Assembly (NCBI GenBank): GCA_902556825.1
Contig: CACDXO010000005.1
Location: 1 to 42,004 of the forward strand
Direction of reading: 5' to 3'
Length of the DNA: 42,004 nucleotides
From: an uncultured Pelagibacteraceae bacterium
GTDB taxonomy: Bacteria; Pseudomonadota; Alphaproteobacteria; Pelagibacterales; Pelagibacteraceae
Below, in pieces: positions 34,334 to 42,004 of this stretch. Within the stretch, counting starts at the first letter, position 1. The number at the start of each line of letters is the position of its first letter. Made by a program: the position numbers and the translations under genes. A model generated the notes under the pieces. The model worked only from the letters and a program-made list of their open reading frames with translations, was not told the origin of the DNA and made no database searches.

Positions 34334-35515
34334 ATGAGAAAATTAATTTTAGCTGCATTTTTATTTGTTTCAACTATGACAACAAATACTTTTGCAGATA
34401 TTAAAATGGGAGTAATTTTAGGATTTACAGGTCCTATTGAATCTCTAACACCTGCTATGGCTGCATCTGCAGAGCTTGCTTTTAAAGAAGCTTCAGATTC
34501 AGGTTCATTACTAGGTGGACAAAAAATATCAGTAGAAAGAGCTGACTCAACTTGTGTTGACTCCGCTGCTGCTACAACTGCTGCCCAAGGATTAGTAGAC
34601 GGAGGTGTTATTGCTATCATGGGAGCTGACTGTTCTGGAGTTACAGGTGCAATTGCAACAAATGTTGCTGTGCCAAATGGAGTAGTAATGATATCTCCAT
34701 CTGCAACTTCTCCAGGATTAACTACTCTAGCTGACAACGGGTTTTTCTTTAGAACTGCTCCGTCTGATGCAAGAGGTGGTGCAATCTTGGCTGACATTAC
34801 TAAAGACAGAAAAGTTAAAAGTGTAGCGATTACTTATACAAATAATGACTATGGTAAAGGTTTATCAGATGTTTATGAAGCAGCTGTTAAAGCTCATGGT
34901 ATTAAAGTAACTACTGTTCTTGCTCACGAAGAAGGTAAAGGTGACTACTCAGCTGAAGTAGCAACACTAGCATCTGCTGGTGGTGATGCTGTAGCTGTCC
35001 TAGGTTATCTTGACCAAGCTGGAGCACAAATTATTCAGGGATCTCTAGATGCAGGATCATTTGATAGATTTATTTTATCTGATGGTATGATCGGAGACTC
35101 ATTAACTGATAAATTTGGTAAAGCTTTAAACAAATCATTTGGTTCTCTACCTGGATCAACTGGAAAAGGTGCTGGAGTTTTTGCTGATGTAGCAAAAGCT
35201 GCTGGTATTGATTCTTCAGGTCCTTACACAGGTGAATCATATGATGCTGCTGCTTTAATCACTCTTGCTATGCAAGCTGGTGGAAAAGCTGACAGAGCTA
35301 CAGTTCAAGCTAATGTTATGGCTGTAGCAAATGCACCTGGTAAAAAAATCTACCCAGGTGAATTAGGAAAAGCTTTAGATTTATTAGCTAAAGGAAAAGC
35401 CGTTAACTACGAAGGTGCAACAGGTGTTGAATTTACTGATGTAGGTGAAGCATTTGGTTCATTCTTAGAAAAAGAAGTTAAGGGTGGTAAATTTAAAACT
35501 AAAAAACAAAGATAA
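34334..35515 (+). CDS. Liv-type ABC transporter periplasmic binding protein
   Basis: About 393 aa from the ATG at 34334 (MRKLILAAFLF), preferred over an upstream TTG because AAGGGA lies 5 nt before it and a normal signal peptide (cleaved near TFADIK) begins there. The mature part MGVILGFTGPIESL, YTNNDYGKGLSDVYEAA and YDAAALITLAMQ belong to the branched-chain amino acid binding protein family (type I periplasmic fold). Codons are richer in GC and more uniform than in neighbours, a sign of strong expression. The permease and ATPase genes are on the opposite strand, converging on this gene. Many relatives bind amides, urea or aromatic acids, so the ligand is open. Confidence 0.92.
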   Translation: MRKLILAAFLFVSTMTTNTFADIKMGVILGFTGPIESLTPAMAASAELAFKEASDSGSLLGGQKISVERADSTCVDSAAATTAAQGLVDGGVIAIMGADCSGVTGAIATNVAVPNGVVMISPSATSPGLTTLADNGFFFRTAPSDARGGAILADITKDRKVKSVAITYTNNDYGKGLSDVYEAAVKAHGIKVTTVLAHEEGKGDYSAEVATLASAGGDAVAVLGYLDQAGAQIIQGSLDAGSFDRFILSDGMIGDSLTDKFGKALNKSFGSLPGSTGKGAGVFADVAKAAGIDSSGPYTGESYDAAALITLAMQAGGKADRATVQANVMAVANAPGKKIYPGELGKALDLLAKGKAVNYEGATGVEFTDVGEAFGSFLEKEVKGGKFKTKKQR

Positions 35516-35532
35516 TACTTAATTCTTTAAAA

Positions 35533-35564
35533 CCTCAGCGAAGAAATTCGCTGAGGTTTTTTTT
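35533..35564 (+). terminator. Strong rho-independent terminator after the binding protein gene
   Basis: CCTCAGCGAA and TTCGCTGAGG form a perfect 10-bp stem with a GAAA loop, followed by eight T. It ends transcription of the binding protein gene and may also work partly in the other direction through the preceding A-run. Confidence 0.95.
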
Positions 35565-35566
35565 AT

Positions 35567-35635
35567 CTAAAAAATGTATTTATCAGATAAATACATCAAA
35601 AAAGCTAATGCCATTCCTAAAAGTAAATATTTCAT
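35567..35635 (-). CDS. Possible 22-aa hydrophobic microprotein after LivM
   Basis: An ATG begins at the base directly after the livM stop and opens MKYLLLGMALAFLMYLSDKYIF, then TAG. It has a basic start, a hydrophobic stretch of about 14 residues and a polar tail, like a single-helix membrane peptide. The last part is also the terminator hairpin, so the coding signal may be a by-product; evidence is limited to position and composition. Confidence 0.3.
   Translation of the reverse strand: MKYLLLGMALAFLMYLSDKYIF
35569..35596 (-). terminator. Terminator of the liv permease operon
   Basis: ATGTATTTAT and ATAAATACAT (35574-35596) form a perfect 10-bp stem with a 3-nt loop; on the minus strand it is followed by six T. 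The stem is AT-only, so efficiency may be moderate. It faces the strong plus-strand terminator. Confidence 0.65.
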
Positions 35636-37006
35636 TTAATTTTTAATTATTTTCTCTGGTAAAATTCCTTGTGGTCTAAATCTCATTATAACCAATAGTG
35701 CTGTTCCGATCACTAAAAATCTAAAATAAGGAGCACTATTTATTAAATGTACTCTAATTTCATTTGTTTCTGGTAAATGCGCTGTAAAAAGATTAATAAA
35801 AAATAGTGCTATTGGTGCTGCTTCAACCCATAAAAACCAAACAACAAAACCACCTAAAATTGCTCCAAAATTGTTTCCTGTTCCTCCAACAATAACCATT
35901 ACCCAAATAACAAATGTATATCTCATTGGTCTGTAACTTCCTGGTGTAAATAATCCATCATTAGTTACCATCATGGCCCCTGCTATACCAACTATTGCAG
36001 AACCTAAAATAAATATTAACAAATGCTGTTTAACAACATTTTTTCCCATGGCTCCTGCTGCTTCTTCATTGTCTCTTATTGCTCTCATCATTCTTCCCCA
36101 TGGAGAATAAAGAGCTTTTTGAGTAACAATTAATAAAATTATAACAACAGTTAAAAATAAACCTGTAAAACAAAGTTTTACATAAACAGAAGAAGCATCA
36201 ATAACTAACTGGTTTAAAACATCTTGTTTTTCTGAAACAGAATTAATTAATGCTAGTTTTCCTGAGTGAAATTTTTCAACTAAATCTATAAACCACGGTG
36301 ATTGCTGTAGATTAATTTCATATGGCGCTGGCCTTTTAAGTCCAATTACATTTTTAACTCCTCTCGCTAACCAATCTTCATGTTTGATTATTGATACAAC
36401 TATTTCTGCAATTAGTAGTGTAGCGATTGCTAAATAATCAGCTCTTAGACCTAATGCTACTTTTCCTACTACGAAAGCTAATCCACCCGCAAGAAATGCG
36501 CCTGCTATCCACGAAAATAAAACTGGTAACCCAAGTCCCCCTAAAAAACCAGTTTTAGCTGGTTCTACTGCCTCAATACTTTCAATAGCAGGTGCTGAAA
36601 TTAATCTAAGTAATAATATTCCAATTATAATTATAGCAGCTATTAAATAGTTTCTTTTTTTGGATTTCGCAATTTTTTTTAATGTAAGACGAATTGAAAA
36701 AACTATTCCGATTATAACACCTAAACAAATCATCATATTTAAGCCACCTACACTCCAAGCTTCTCCAACAGGCGCCACCGATACAAGTACAACAGCTAAT
36801 CCACCTAAAGCGGTGTAACCCATTATTCCAAAGTTAATTAATCCAGCATATCCCCATTGGATATTTGCACCTATCGTCATAACTGCAGAAATTAAACAGT
36901 AGTTTAAAATTGTTAAAGCAAGAGACCAAGATTGAAAGATTCCAACCAAAATAATTAATGTAAACATTATCAAGTACGCCGTAATTACATTTAAATATTG
37001 CTTCAT
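35636..37006 (-). CDS. livM: Branched-chain amino acid-type ABC permease LivM
   Basis: 456 aa, longer than many LivM proteins because of hydrophilic loops near residues 115-155 and 240-270. The family core is clear: NIQWGYAGLINFGIMGYTALGG near the N-terminus, GLRADYLAIATLLIAEIV in the middle and the EAA-like coupling loop WGRMMRAIRDNEEAAGAMGKN. It pairs with LivH to form the channel in the inner membrane. Its start overlaps the livH stop by 4 bp. Last large gene of the minus-strand operon. Confidence 0.92.
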   Translation of the reverse strand: MKQYLNVITAYLIMFTLIILVGIFQSWSLALTILNYCLISAVMTIGANIQWGYAGLINFGIMGYTALGGLAVVLVSVAPVGEAWSVGGLNMMICLGVIIGIVFSIRLTLKKIAKSKKRNYLIAAIIIIGILLLRLISAPAIESIEAVEPAKTGFLGGLGLPVLFSWIAGAFLAGGLAFVVGKVALGLRADYLAIATLLIAEIVVSIIKHEDWLARGVKNVIGLKRPAPYEINLQQSPWFIDLVEKFHSGKLALINSVSEKQDVLNQLVIDASSVYVKLCFTGLFLTVVIILLIVTQKALYSPWGRMMRAIRDNEEAAGAMGKNVVKQHLLIFILGSAIVGIAGAMMVTNDGLFTPGSYRPMRYTFVIWVMVIVGGTGNNFGAILGGFVVWFLWVEAAPIALFFINLFTAHLPETNEIRVHLINSAPYFRFLVIGTALLVIMRFRPQGILPEKIIKN

Positions 37007-38013
37007 AGTGTTTTTCCTTTAAAGATTCCCGAGGGCCTAAATAATAAGACAATTACTAAAATTGAAAATGAAACTGCAAACTTATAATCAGTTGATAATA
37101 TTTGCATCATAGAATTTGGTTCTAATGCTTCTGGGAGTATATATGTAAAAAACTTTTTATAAGCATAAGTTAAAAATATTTCAGCAAATGCAATAACGTA
37201 TCCTCCTAGAAAAGCACCAAAAGGATTTCCTATTCCACCAACAATTGCTGCTGCAAATATTGGCAACATGTTATTAAAATATACAAATGGTCTATAGCTT
37301 TTATCTAGTCCATACAAAACTCCACCTATTGTTGCCAATATTCCAGCAATAATCCAAGTAATTAGTACAACTTTTTTTGGATCTATTCCTGACAGTAAAG
37401 CTAAATCTTCATTATCAGAATATGCTCGCATACTTGTTCCTGTCTTAGTTTTGTTTAAAAACCAAAACATTATAGAAACTGCAATCATAGTAATAACTAT
37501 TGTTATCGCTTGTGTTGACTTAATAGTTAAACCTTCATTTAACCCTGTCATTTCCTTAAATTCTGAAGCTTTTAAAATAAACTTTTCTCCATCAAGAAAA
37601 GTTCTGTCTGCTGGTCCAATAATTATCCTTATTATTGCTTGAGTAACAAACATTACTCCAACACTAACCATAGCAAGCTGAACTGGTGGGCTTTTTTTTA
37701 TTCGATAATATTCAAATACAAATTTGTCTATGGATAGCATGTATAAAATCATCATAAAAGTCGCTAAAGGAATTGTAATTAAAGCTGTTGGAAATATTCC
37801 AAGATTTATACCTAACGATTGAAAATAATAAGTAAGAAGAACCGCAAACATAGTTCCAAATGACATCATGTCTCCAGTTGCAAAGTTTGCGAATCTTAGT
37901 ATTCCATAAATCAATGTTACAAAAATTGCTCCAAGTGCTAATTGTGATCCATATGTTAAAGCAGGTATTATAGTGTAATTTAATAATACTATTATTGCAT
38001 TTATAAAATCCAT
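37003..38013 (-). CDS. livH: Branched-chain amino acid-type ABC permease LivH
   Basis: 336 aa with about nine membrane helices. Family blocks are ALGAIFVTLIYGILRFANFATGD near the N-terminus, MRAYSDNEDLALLSGID as the ATPase-coupling loop and NNMLPIFAAAIVGGIGNPFGAFLGG. It forms the pore together with LivM. The gene directly follows livF with no gap and overlaps livM by 4 bp, so it belongs to one transcript with the two ATPases. Confidence 0.93.
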   Translation of the reverse strand: MDFINAIIVLLNYTIIPALTYGSQLALGAIFVTLIYGILRFANFATGDMMSFGTMFAVLLTYYFQSLGINLGIFPTALITIPLATFMMILYMLSIDKFVFEYYRIKKSPPVQLAMVSVGVMFVTQAIIRIIIGPADRTFLDGEKFILKASEFKEMTGLNEGLTIKSTQAITIVITMIAVSIMFWFLNKTKTGTSMRAYSDNEDLALLSGIDPKKVVLITWIIAGILATIGGVLYGLDKSYRPFVYFNNMLPIFAAAIVGGIGNPFGAFLGGYVIAFAEIFLTYAYKKFFTYILPEALEPNSMMQILSTDYKFAVSFSILVIVLLFRPSGIFKGKTL

Positions 38014-38721
38014 TTAAGCTCCTAAAAATGACCTTCTAACTTCGGGATCATTAAGTAATTCATTTCCAGATCCTTCAAATTTATTTTCACCTGTAACTAA
38101 TACATATCCTCGGTCAGAAATACTCAATGCTTGTTTGGCATTTTGCTCTACCATTATTATTGCAACGTTTGTTTCTTTAACTTTAATTATATGTTCAAAT
38201 AATTCGTCCATTACTATTGGGGAAACTCCTGCAGTTGGTTCGTCTAACATTAAAACAGAAGGCCTTATCATTAACGCTCTACCGAGAGCTACTTGTTGTC
38301 TTTGTCCTCCTGATAATTCACCTACTTTTTGTGATTTCTTTTCATTTAAAATAGGAAATAATTCATAAATATCATTAATAACTTTGTTTACATCATCTTC
38401 ACGCAAAAAAGCTCCAACCTCTAAATTTTCTCTTACAGTTAAATCGGCAAATACATTTCTAGTTTGTGGAACAAATGATATACCAGTTTTAACTCTATCT
38501 TGTGGAGATAAACTAGAAATATCTTTTCCATCCATTAAAACAGATCCTGATTTTAAATTTAATAATCCCAACATGGCTTTCATCGCTGTAGATTTACCAG
38601 CACCATTAGGTCCAAGTATTGCAACTATCTCTCCTCTATCAGCGTTTATTGAACATGAGCTTATAATATCTGGTCCACTACCGTATCCTGCTGTCATTTT
38701 GTTACCTTCAAAAAAAGCCAT
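38014..38721 (-). CDS. livF: ABC ATPase LivF
   Basis: 235 aa. Walker A GPNGAGKS (37-44), signature LSGGQRQQ, Walker B LMLDEPTAG and the switch His region MVEQNAKQAL are all present, with the short length and the TPQDRVKTGI-type helical region of LivF. It powers import together with LivG. Its start overlaps the livG stop by one base. Confidence 0.94.
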   Translation of the reverse strand: MAFFEGNKMTAGYGSGPDIISSCSINADRGEIVAILGPNGAGKSTAMKAMLGLLNLKSGSVLMDGKDISSLSPQDRVKTGISFVPQTRNVFADLTVRENLEVGAFLREDDVNKVINDIYELFPILNEKKSQKVGELSGGQRQQVALGRALMIRPSVLMLDEPTAGVSPIVMDELFEHIIKVKETNVAIIMVEQNAKQALSISDRGYVLVTGENKFEGSGNELLNDPEVRRSFLGA

Positions 38722-39518
38722 CAGTTTTTTTCTCCTTGCTTTACGCTTCCACGACCTAAATAACTTTCAATAACCTTTTCATTTTTTTTAACTTCTTCTG
38801 GTGTCCCTTGAAATAGTACTGACCCTTCAGCCATGACAATTACTGGATCACACATTCTGCTTATAAAATCCATATCGTGTTCAATCATGCAAAATGTATA
38901 GCCCTTCTCTTTATTTAATCTCAAAATTGCAGTTCCAATATCTTTTAACAATGTTCTGTTGACTCCAGCGCCAACTTCATCAAGCAAGACTATTTTTGCA
39001 TCAACCATCATAGTTCTTCCAAGTTCAAGTAATTTTTTTTGACCACCAGATAAATTTCCAGCTAATTCATTTGCTAAATGTTTTAAATTTAAAAAATCAA
39101 TAACTTCATAAGCTTTATGTTTTACGGTTTCTTCCTCTTGTTTTACTAATTTTGGCTTTAATAATGCTGTCATTAGCTTTTCTCCGGATTGGTTTCCTGG
39201 AACCATCATTAAATTTTCTAAAACAGTTAAATTTGTAAATTCATGAGCAATTTGAAAGGTTCTTAGTATACCTTTTGAAAATAGTTCATAAGATGGTATT
39301 GAAGTTATATCTTCATTATTAAACATAACTTTCCCAGAAGTAGGTTTTAAATTTCCAGCTATTAAATTAAATAAAGTTGTTTTACCTGATCCGTTTGGTC
39401 CAATAATTCCAGTAATAGAACCTTTTTTAATTTGCAAAGAACAACTTGATACTGCTGCAAGACCTCCAAAATATTTTGAAAGATTGTCTATTTGCAGAAT
39501 GTTTGTATCTGACTGCAT
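38721..39518 (-). CDS. livG: ABC ATPase LivG
   Basis: 265 aa. Walker A GPNGSGKT (40-47), signature LSGGQKKLLELGR, Walker B VLLDEVGAGVN (the usual P-x-A-G-V-N loop is changed to V-G-A-G-V-N) and switch His in MIEHDMDF. The C-terminus AEGSVLFQGTPEEV and SYLG is typical of LivG. It starts 6 bp after the ProC-like reductase gene, which suggests one operon. Confidence 0.94.
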   Translation of the reverse strand: MQSDTNILQIDNLSKYFGGLAAVSSCSLQIKKGSITGIIGPNGSGKTTLFNLIAGNLKPTSGKVMFNNEDITSIPSYELFSKGILRTFQIAHEFTNLTVLENLMMVPGNQSGEKLMTALLKPKLVKQEEETVKHKAYEVIDFLNLKHLANELAGNLSGGQKKLLELGRTMMVDAKIVLLDEVGAGVNRTLLKDIGTAILRLNKEKGYTFCMIEHDMDFISRMCDPVIVMAEGSVLFQGTPEEVKKNEKVIESYLGRGSVKQGEKN

Positions 39519-39524
39519 TAAAAA

Positions 39525-40295
39525 TTATACTTTGTTTAATCTCTTAAGAATACTATTTAATGTTTTTTCAGTTGATCTATAGAATCCAGCTTTTCTTAGT
39601 TCTTGAACTCCTTGTTCATTAAGTCCTTTTGGAGTTTGAGATTCTTTTACTAAATATTTTAAATCTTTATTAGAATTAGCAACAGCATCTTCAGATAATG
39701 CTACAAAAAGTGAAGTAACATACTTCTGTGCTTTATCTCTTTTAACTCCATGTTTAACTAGCCAATTAGACATTATTTTTAATAACTCATAAAATGGCGC
39801 CATCATTCCTGATGTTGCCCAAAAATTTTTAGACAATTTTTCATTATTAATTTCAACCGTTGTTCCAAGTTTGTCAAAAAAATTTTTAATTTTCTTGTTT
39901 GGTGGAAATAGTGGAACTGGACCTTTTTTTAATGAAATTGGAGGAAGCGGTACTGCTCTTACAATTGTTGCTTTTACTTTAATAGCTTTTTTAAGCTGAG
40001 GCAGAGTTATCGTTGAAATAAAGCTAACAATTGTCTGGCTCGATTTAAATTTTAAATTTTTAATGATTTTTTGACCTACAGTAGGTGTAACAGCTAAAAA
40101 AACCCAATTACATGAATTAACTATTTCCTGATTATTTTTTGCAATAGATACTTTTCTGAATTGCCTTTTTAGTTTCTTTGCTACATTGATGTTCCTAGGT
40201 GATAATATTATCTTTTTAAAAGATATTCTAGATCTGCATATTCCTGTAACTACTGATGAGGTTATCTTCCCTGTCCCTATAAATCCTAAATTCAT
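39525..40295 (-). CDS. Pyrroline-5-carboxylate reductase-family protein (ProC-like)
   Basis: 256 aa. The Rossmann start MNLGFIGTGKITSSVVTGI and NWVFLAVTP, RAVPLPP and a C-terminal all-helical part (QTPKGLNEQGVQ in place of the TSPGGTT-like motif) fit the ProC family. True ProC makes proline from pyrroline-5-carboxylate with NADPH. The altered C-terminal active-site motif and its place as first gene of a liv transport operon suggest a related imine or cyclic amino acid as substrate, but a plain proC role is not excluded. Confidence 0.82.
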   Translation of the reverse strand: MNLGFIGTGKITSSVVTGICRSRISFKKIILSPRNINVAKKLKRQFRKVSIAKNNQEIVNSCNWVFLAVTPTVGQKIIKNLKFKSSQTIVSFISTITLPQLKKAIKVKATIVRAVPLPPISLKKGPVPLFPPNKKIKNFFDKLGTTVEINNEKLSKNFWATSGMMAPFYELLKIMSNWLVKHGVKRDKAQKYVTSLFVALSEDAVANSNKDLKYLVKESQTPKGLNEQGVQELRKAGFYRSTEKTLNSILKRLNKV

Positions 40296-40342
40296 ATTGA
40301 GTTACAATATTCTTAAATACAAAAAATAACCATATTTAATTA

Positions 40343-40378
40343 GACAAAAAAAAAGGCCAGCAATAAATGCTGGCCTTT
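40343..40378 (-). terminator. Terminator of the outer-membrane protein gene
   Basis: AAAGGCCAGCA and TGCTGGCCTTT (40352-40378) form an 11-bp stem with a 5-nt loop; on the minus strand a T-run follows. It lies between the barrel gene and the ProC-like gene, separating the two transcripts. Confidence 0.92.
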
Positions 40379-40402
40379 AAATTTTACAAACTTACTTAAA
40401 TA

Positions 40403-41062
40403 TTAAAATGTTTTCAATATTGATATCTGGCCTGTTAATCCAATCATTTCAGATATAGTAATTTTGTTATGATTGCCTGTTGTGGCTACACCGTTGTTAA
40501 CAGAAACATCATCGAAAGTATGACCTTGTATTTCTGCTCTAACTCCGAAACCATTATCAGCATTATGTTGAATTCCAAGACCTACAATATATCCATTTAT
40601 ATCAGTATCTGGATAAGTGTTACCTGATCTTTGAGTTTCATTTACTATCACGTCTGCTTGTGAAATACCTGCTTTTGCATATAAACCTGCAAAAGGGATT
40701 TTAAGTATTCCGTAAAGCGATACAAAATTTTCAAAGTCAGCGCTAACTCTTGATGTTGCGTTACCTGTTCCTGGAAAGTTTGCTTCGTTGACGTTAGAAG
40801 GTGTCTGAATAGTTTCTGAATATGAAATACCAATTGATCCCATTTCATTTCCTGCTTCTAAATAAATAGAACCATACGAGTCGTCGAATGCTCCGTATTC
40901 AACAGTTGTTTCACTTAAAGTTCCGCCTTCATCGTAGCCATCTTCTTTACCTTCAGCTGCAAAAACAGCATTGTTGTAACCTATTCCAACTGAGATCTCG
41001 ACTGCGTTGGCAGATGCGAAAGAAAATAAACTTGCAATGATAATTAAAAGTACTTTTTTCAT
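40403..41062 (-). CDS. Outer-membrane beta-barrel protein
   Basis: 219 aa. Signal peptide MKKVLLIIIASLFSFASANA is followed by alternating amphipathic strands, for example GSIYLEAGNEMGSIGISYSE and GYIVGLGIQHNADNGFGVRA, and the chain ends in Phe (SILKTF), the C-terminal mark recognised by the barrel assembly machinery. Length would suit an eight-stranded barrel of the OmpA/OmpW size class. Single gene with its own terminator. Function unknown; small porin or surface protein. Confidence 0.85.
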   Translation of the reverse strand: MKKVLLIIIASLFSFASANAVEISVGIGYNNAVFAAEGKEDGYDEGGTLSETTVEYGAFDDSYGSIYLEAGNEMGSIGISYSETIQTPSNVNEANFPGTGNATSRVSADFENFVSLYGILKIPFAGLYAKAGISQADVIVNETQRSGNTYPDTDINGYIVGLGIQHNADNGFGVRAEIQGHTFDDVSVNNGVATTGNHNKITISEMIGLTGQISILKTF

Positions 41063-41549
41063 ATATATTTCTCGTCTGTTAATTAATTTTTTAAAAAATT
41101 ACTAAATAATTAACACTTAAGTTCACTATTTAAAACAAGTGAAATGGCATAATAATTAAAATTTTTAAAATGTTGCAAAATTACAACAAAAAAATGGCTA
41201 AAACATTGATCAATATGCTAGTCTTCAGGTTGTATAACAATGATGTTCATCATGTTAAATTATAATTTTTTTCAAAAATGCTGTTCTAATTCTAAAAAAT
41301 AAGATTCTTTGGCAATTACATTTAACTTAGTTAATAGGAAAATATTCGAAAAAATATTTTTGGATAGCCCTAAAAAACCGGGAGCTAAAGATGGCTAGAT
41401 AGGACTATCTAAAATGTACTATATCAAAATTTGAAAATATCTCCATAAATGATTTTGTGGAATTATCTGATTTTTACAGGAATTTATAGCTCATATTGAG
41501 CTTTATTGTCCTAGCTGGAAAAAACCTAAAAAACCACTATATATAGTTT
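41063..41549. other. Long non-coding stretch with inverted repeats; possible small RNA
   Basis: 487 bp with no convincing coding frame. The first 275 bp are plain AT-rich DNA that must hold the promoter of the outer-membrane gene. Between about 41339 and 41520 there are several inverted repeats: AAAATATT/AATATTTT, TAGCCC with GGGAGCTA, TAGATAG-GA-CTATCTA (41396-41411), GCTCA-TAT-TGAGC, and UAGGAC (41400-41405) with GUCCUA (41508-41513). A structured RNA or operators for the glutaredoxin gene are possible; I cannot name a family. Confidence 0.35.
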
Positions 41550-41804
41550 GTGAAAAATATTACCATGTACACAGGTCCTTTATGTAATTTTTGTGATGCT
41601 GCAAAAAGATTACTTTCTAGAAATAATCTTAAATATGAAGAAATAGATATTTCATCTAAAGATGACCTTAGGGATGAAATGATAAAGAAATCAAATGGCA
41701 AAAGAACTATACCTCAAATATTTTTTGATGATTATCATGTGGGTGGATATGTCGAACTAAGAGCTCTAGAAAAAGAAGATAAATTAAAAGATTTATTAAA
41801 ATAA
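41550..41804 (+). CDS. Glutaredoxin
   Basis: 84 aa, class I glutaredoxin length. The active site is CNFC (12-15) instead of the usual CPYC; then the cis-Pro region RTIPQIFFDDYHVGGYVEL with T-I-P and the GG glutathione-binding pair is intact. It reduces disulfides and mixed glutathione disulfides in the cytoplasm. The start is taken as GTG at 41550, which gives the normal KNITMYTGPLC first strand; the ATG at 41565 would cut that strand. Convergent with msrB. Confidence 0.9.
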   Translation: MKNITMYTGPLCNFCDAAKRLLSRNNLKYEEIDISSKDDLRDEMIKKSNGKRTIPQIFFDDYHVGGYVELRALEKEDKLKDLLK

Positions 41805-41812
41805 TTATTCTA

Positions 41813-42004
41813 TTACTTAGACTTAAAAACTAAACATACACCATTGTTACAGTATCTTTTTCCAGTAGGTTTTGGACCATCATCAAAAATATGCCCATGA
41901 TGACCACCACAATTTTTACAATGATATTCAGTTCTTGGATAGCCTAACAAATGATCTGTTTTACTTTCAAATACATCTGGTAATGATTCATAAAAAGATG
42001 GCCA
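41813..42004 (-). CDS. msrB: Methionine-(R)-sulfoxide reductase MsrB, C-terminal part; cut by window edge
   Basis: 63 in-frame codons and a TAA stop. WPSFYESLP, RTEYHCKNCGGHHGHIFDD and DGPKPTGKRYCNNG follow MsrB closely; the Cys in RYCNN is the catalytic residue and CKNC is one of two zinc-binding pairs, the other lying beyond the edge. It repairs methionine-R-sulfoxide in proteins. Next to a glutaredoxin on the opposite strand, so this corner holds thiol-redox repair genes. Confidence 0.92.
   Translation of the reverse strand, partial: WPSFYESLPDVFESKTDHLLGYPRTEYHCKNCGGHHGHIFDDGPKPTGKRYCNNGVCLVFKSK

Noticed and set aside
34303-34797. Minus-strand 164-codon frame opposite the Liv binding protein.
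   Set aside because: Shadow of the GC-richer, biased codons of the binding protein gene; low-complexity Ala/Ser/Pro translation.

Overview
The window is very AT-rich (roughly 30% GC by eye), with tightly packed genes, many 1-10 bp overlaps and almost no intergenic DNA. Gene content is that of a streamlined marine alphaproteobacterium, most likely Pelagibacterales (SAR11) or a similar lineage: a proteorhodopsin-family gene, TAXI-TRAP and Liv-type ABC uptake, many oxygenases acting on small N-compounds, and no recognisable transcription factor. Taxonomy is inferred from style and content only. I saw no tRNA, rRNA, insertion sequence or CRISPR array.

Region 1 (1-7630, minus strand) is the most unusual part. 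It runs rhodopsin, flotillin, a 19-codon mini-ORF, SCP2-like protein, alpha/beta hydrolase, small protein, dimethylformamidase-like large subunit, second small protein, Na+/solute symporter (cut by the window edge). The rhodopsin keeps the retinal Lys but has a DTT motif instead of the DTE of proton pumps, and it has lost two retinal-pocket residues. Its link to a flotillin identifies it as a flotillin-associated rhodopsin (FArhodopsin), a described paralog clade of unknown function. Here it heads what looks like an amide uptake and hydrolysis operon.

Region 2 (7868-15581, mostly plus) opens with an orphan ParA-like ATPase, a hot-dog thioesterase, a TauD-type dioxygenase, a PhnZ/TmpB-type HD di-iron oxygenase and a GMC (choline dehydrogenase-like) oxidoreductase. 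This could be an oxidative phosphonate or choline-analogue pathway. A secreted pentapeptide-repeat protein (minus strand), a glycine amidinotransferase, a DMT exporter and a 2OG-Fe(II) oxygenase follow.

Region 3 (15572-23074, mostly minus) holds a TAXI-TRAP transporter with a terminator between binding protein and permease, an aminotransferase, an ABM monooxygenase (plus strand), a D-2-hydroxyacid dehydrogenase and a Rieske oxygenase.

Region 4 (23171-34260, plus) is an 11-kb single-direction catabolic block: second Rieske oxygenase, glyoxalase I, cupin, glutamine-synthetase-like ligase, MetX-like hydrolase, a leader with RNA-like structure, luciferase-like monooxygenase, ThDP enzyme, AA_synth protein, alpha/beta hydrolase, aldehyde dehydrogenase, DMT exporter. 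This suggests breakdown of an N-containing organic compound, substrate unknown.

Region 5 (34308-42004) has a Liv-type ABC system whose binding protein converges on its permease/ATPase operon across back-to-back terminators, then a ProC-like reductase, an outer-membrane beta-barrel, a 487-bp non-coding stretch with inverted repeats, a glutaredoxin and the C-terminus of MsrB.
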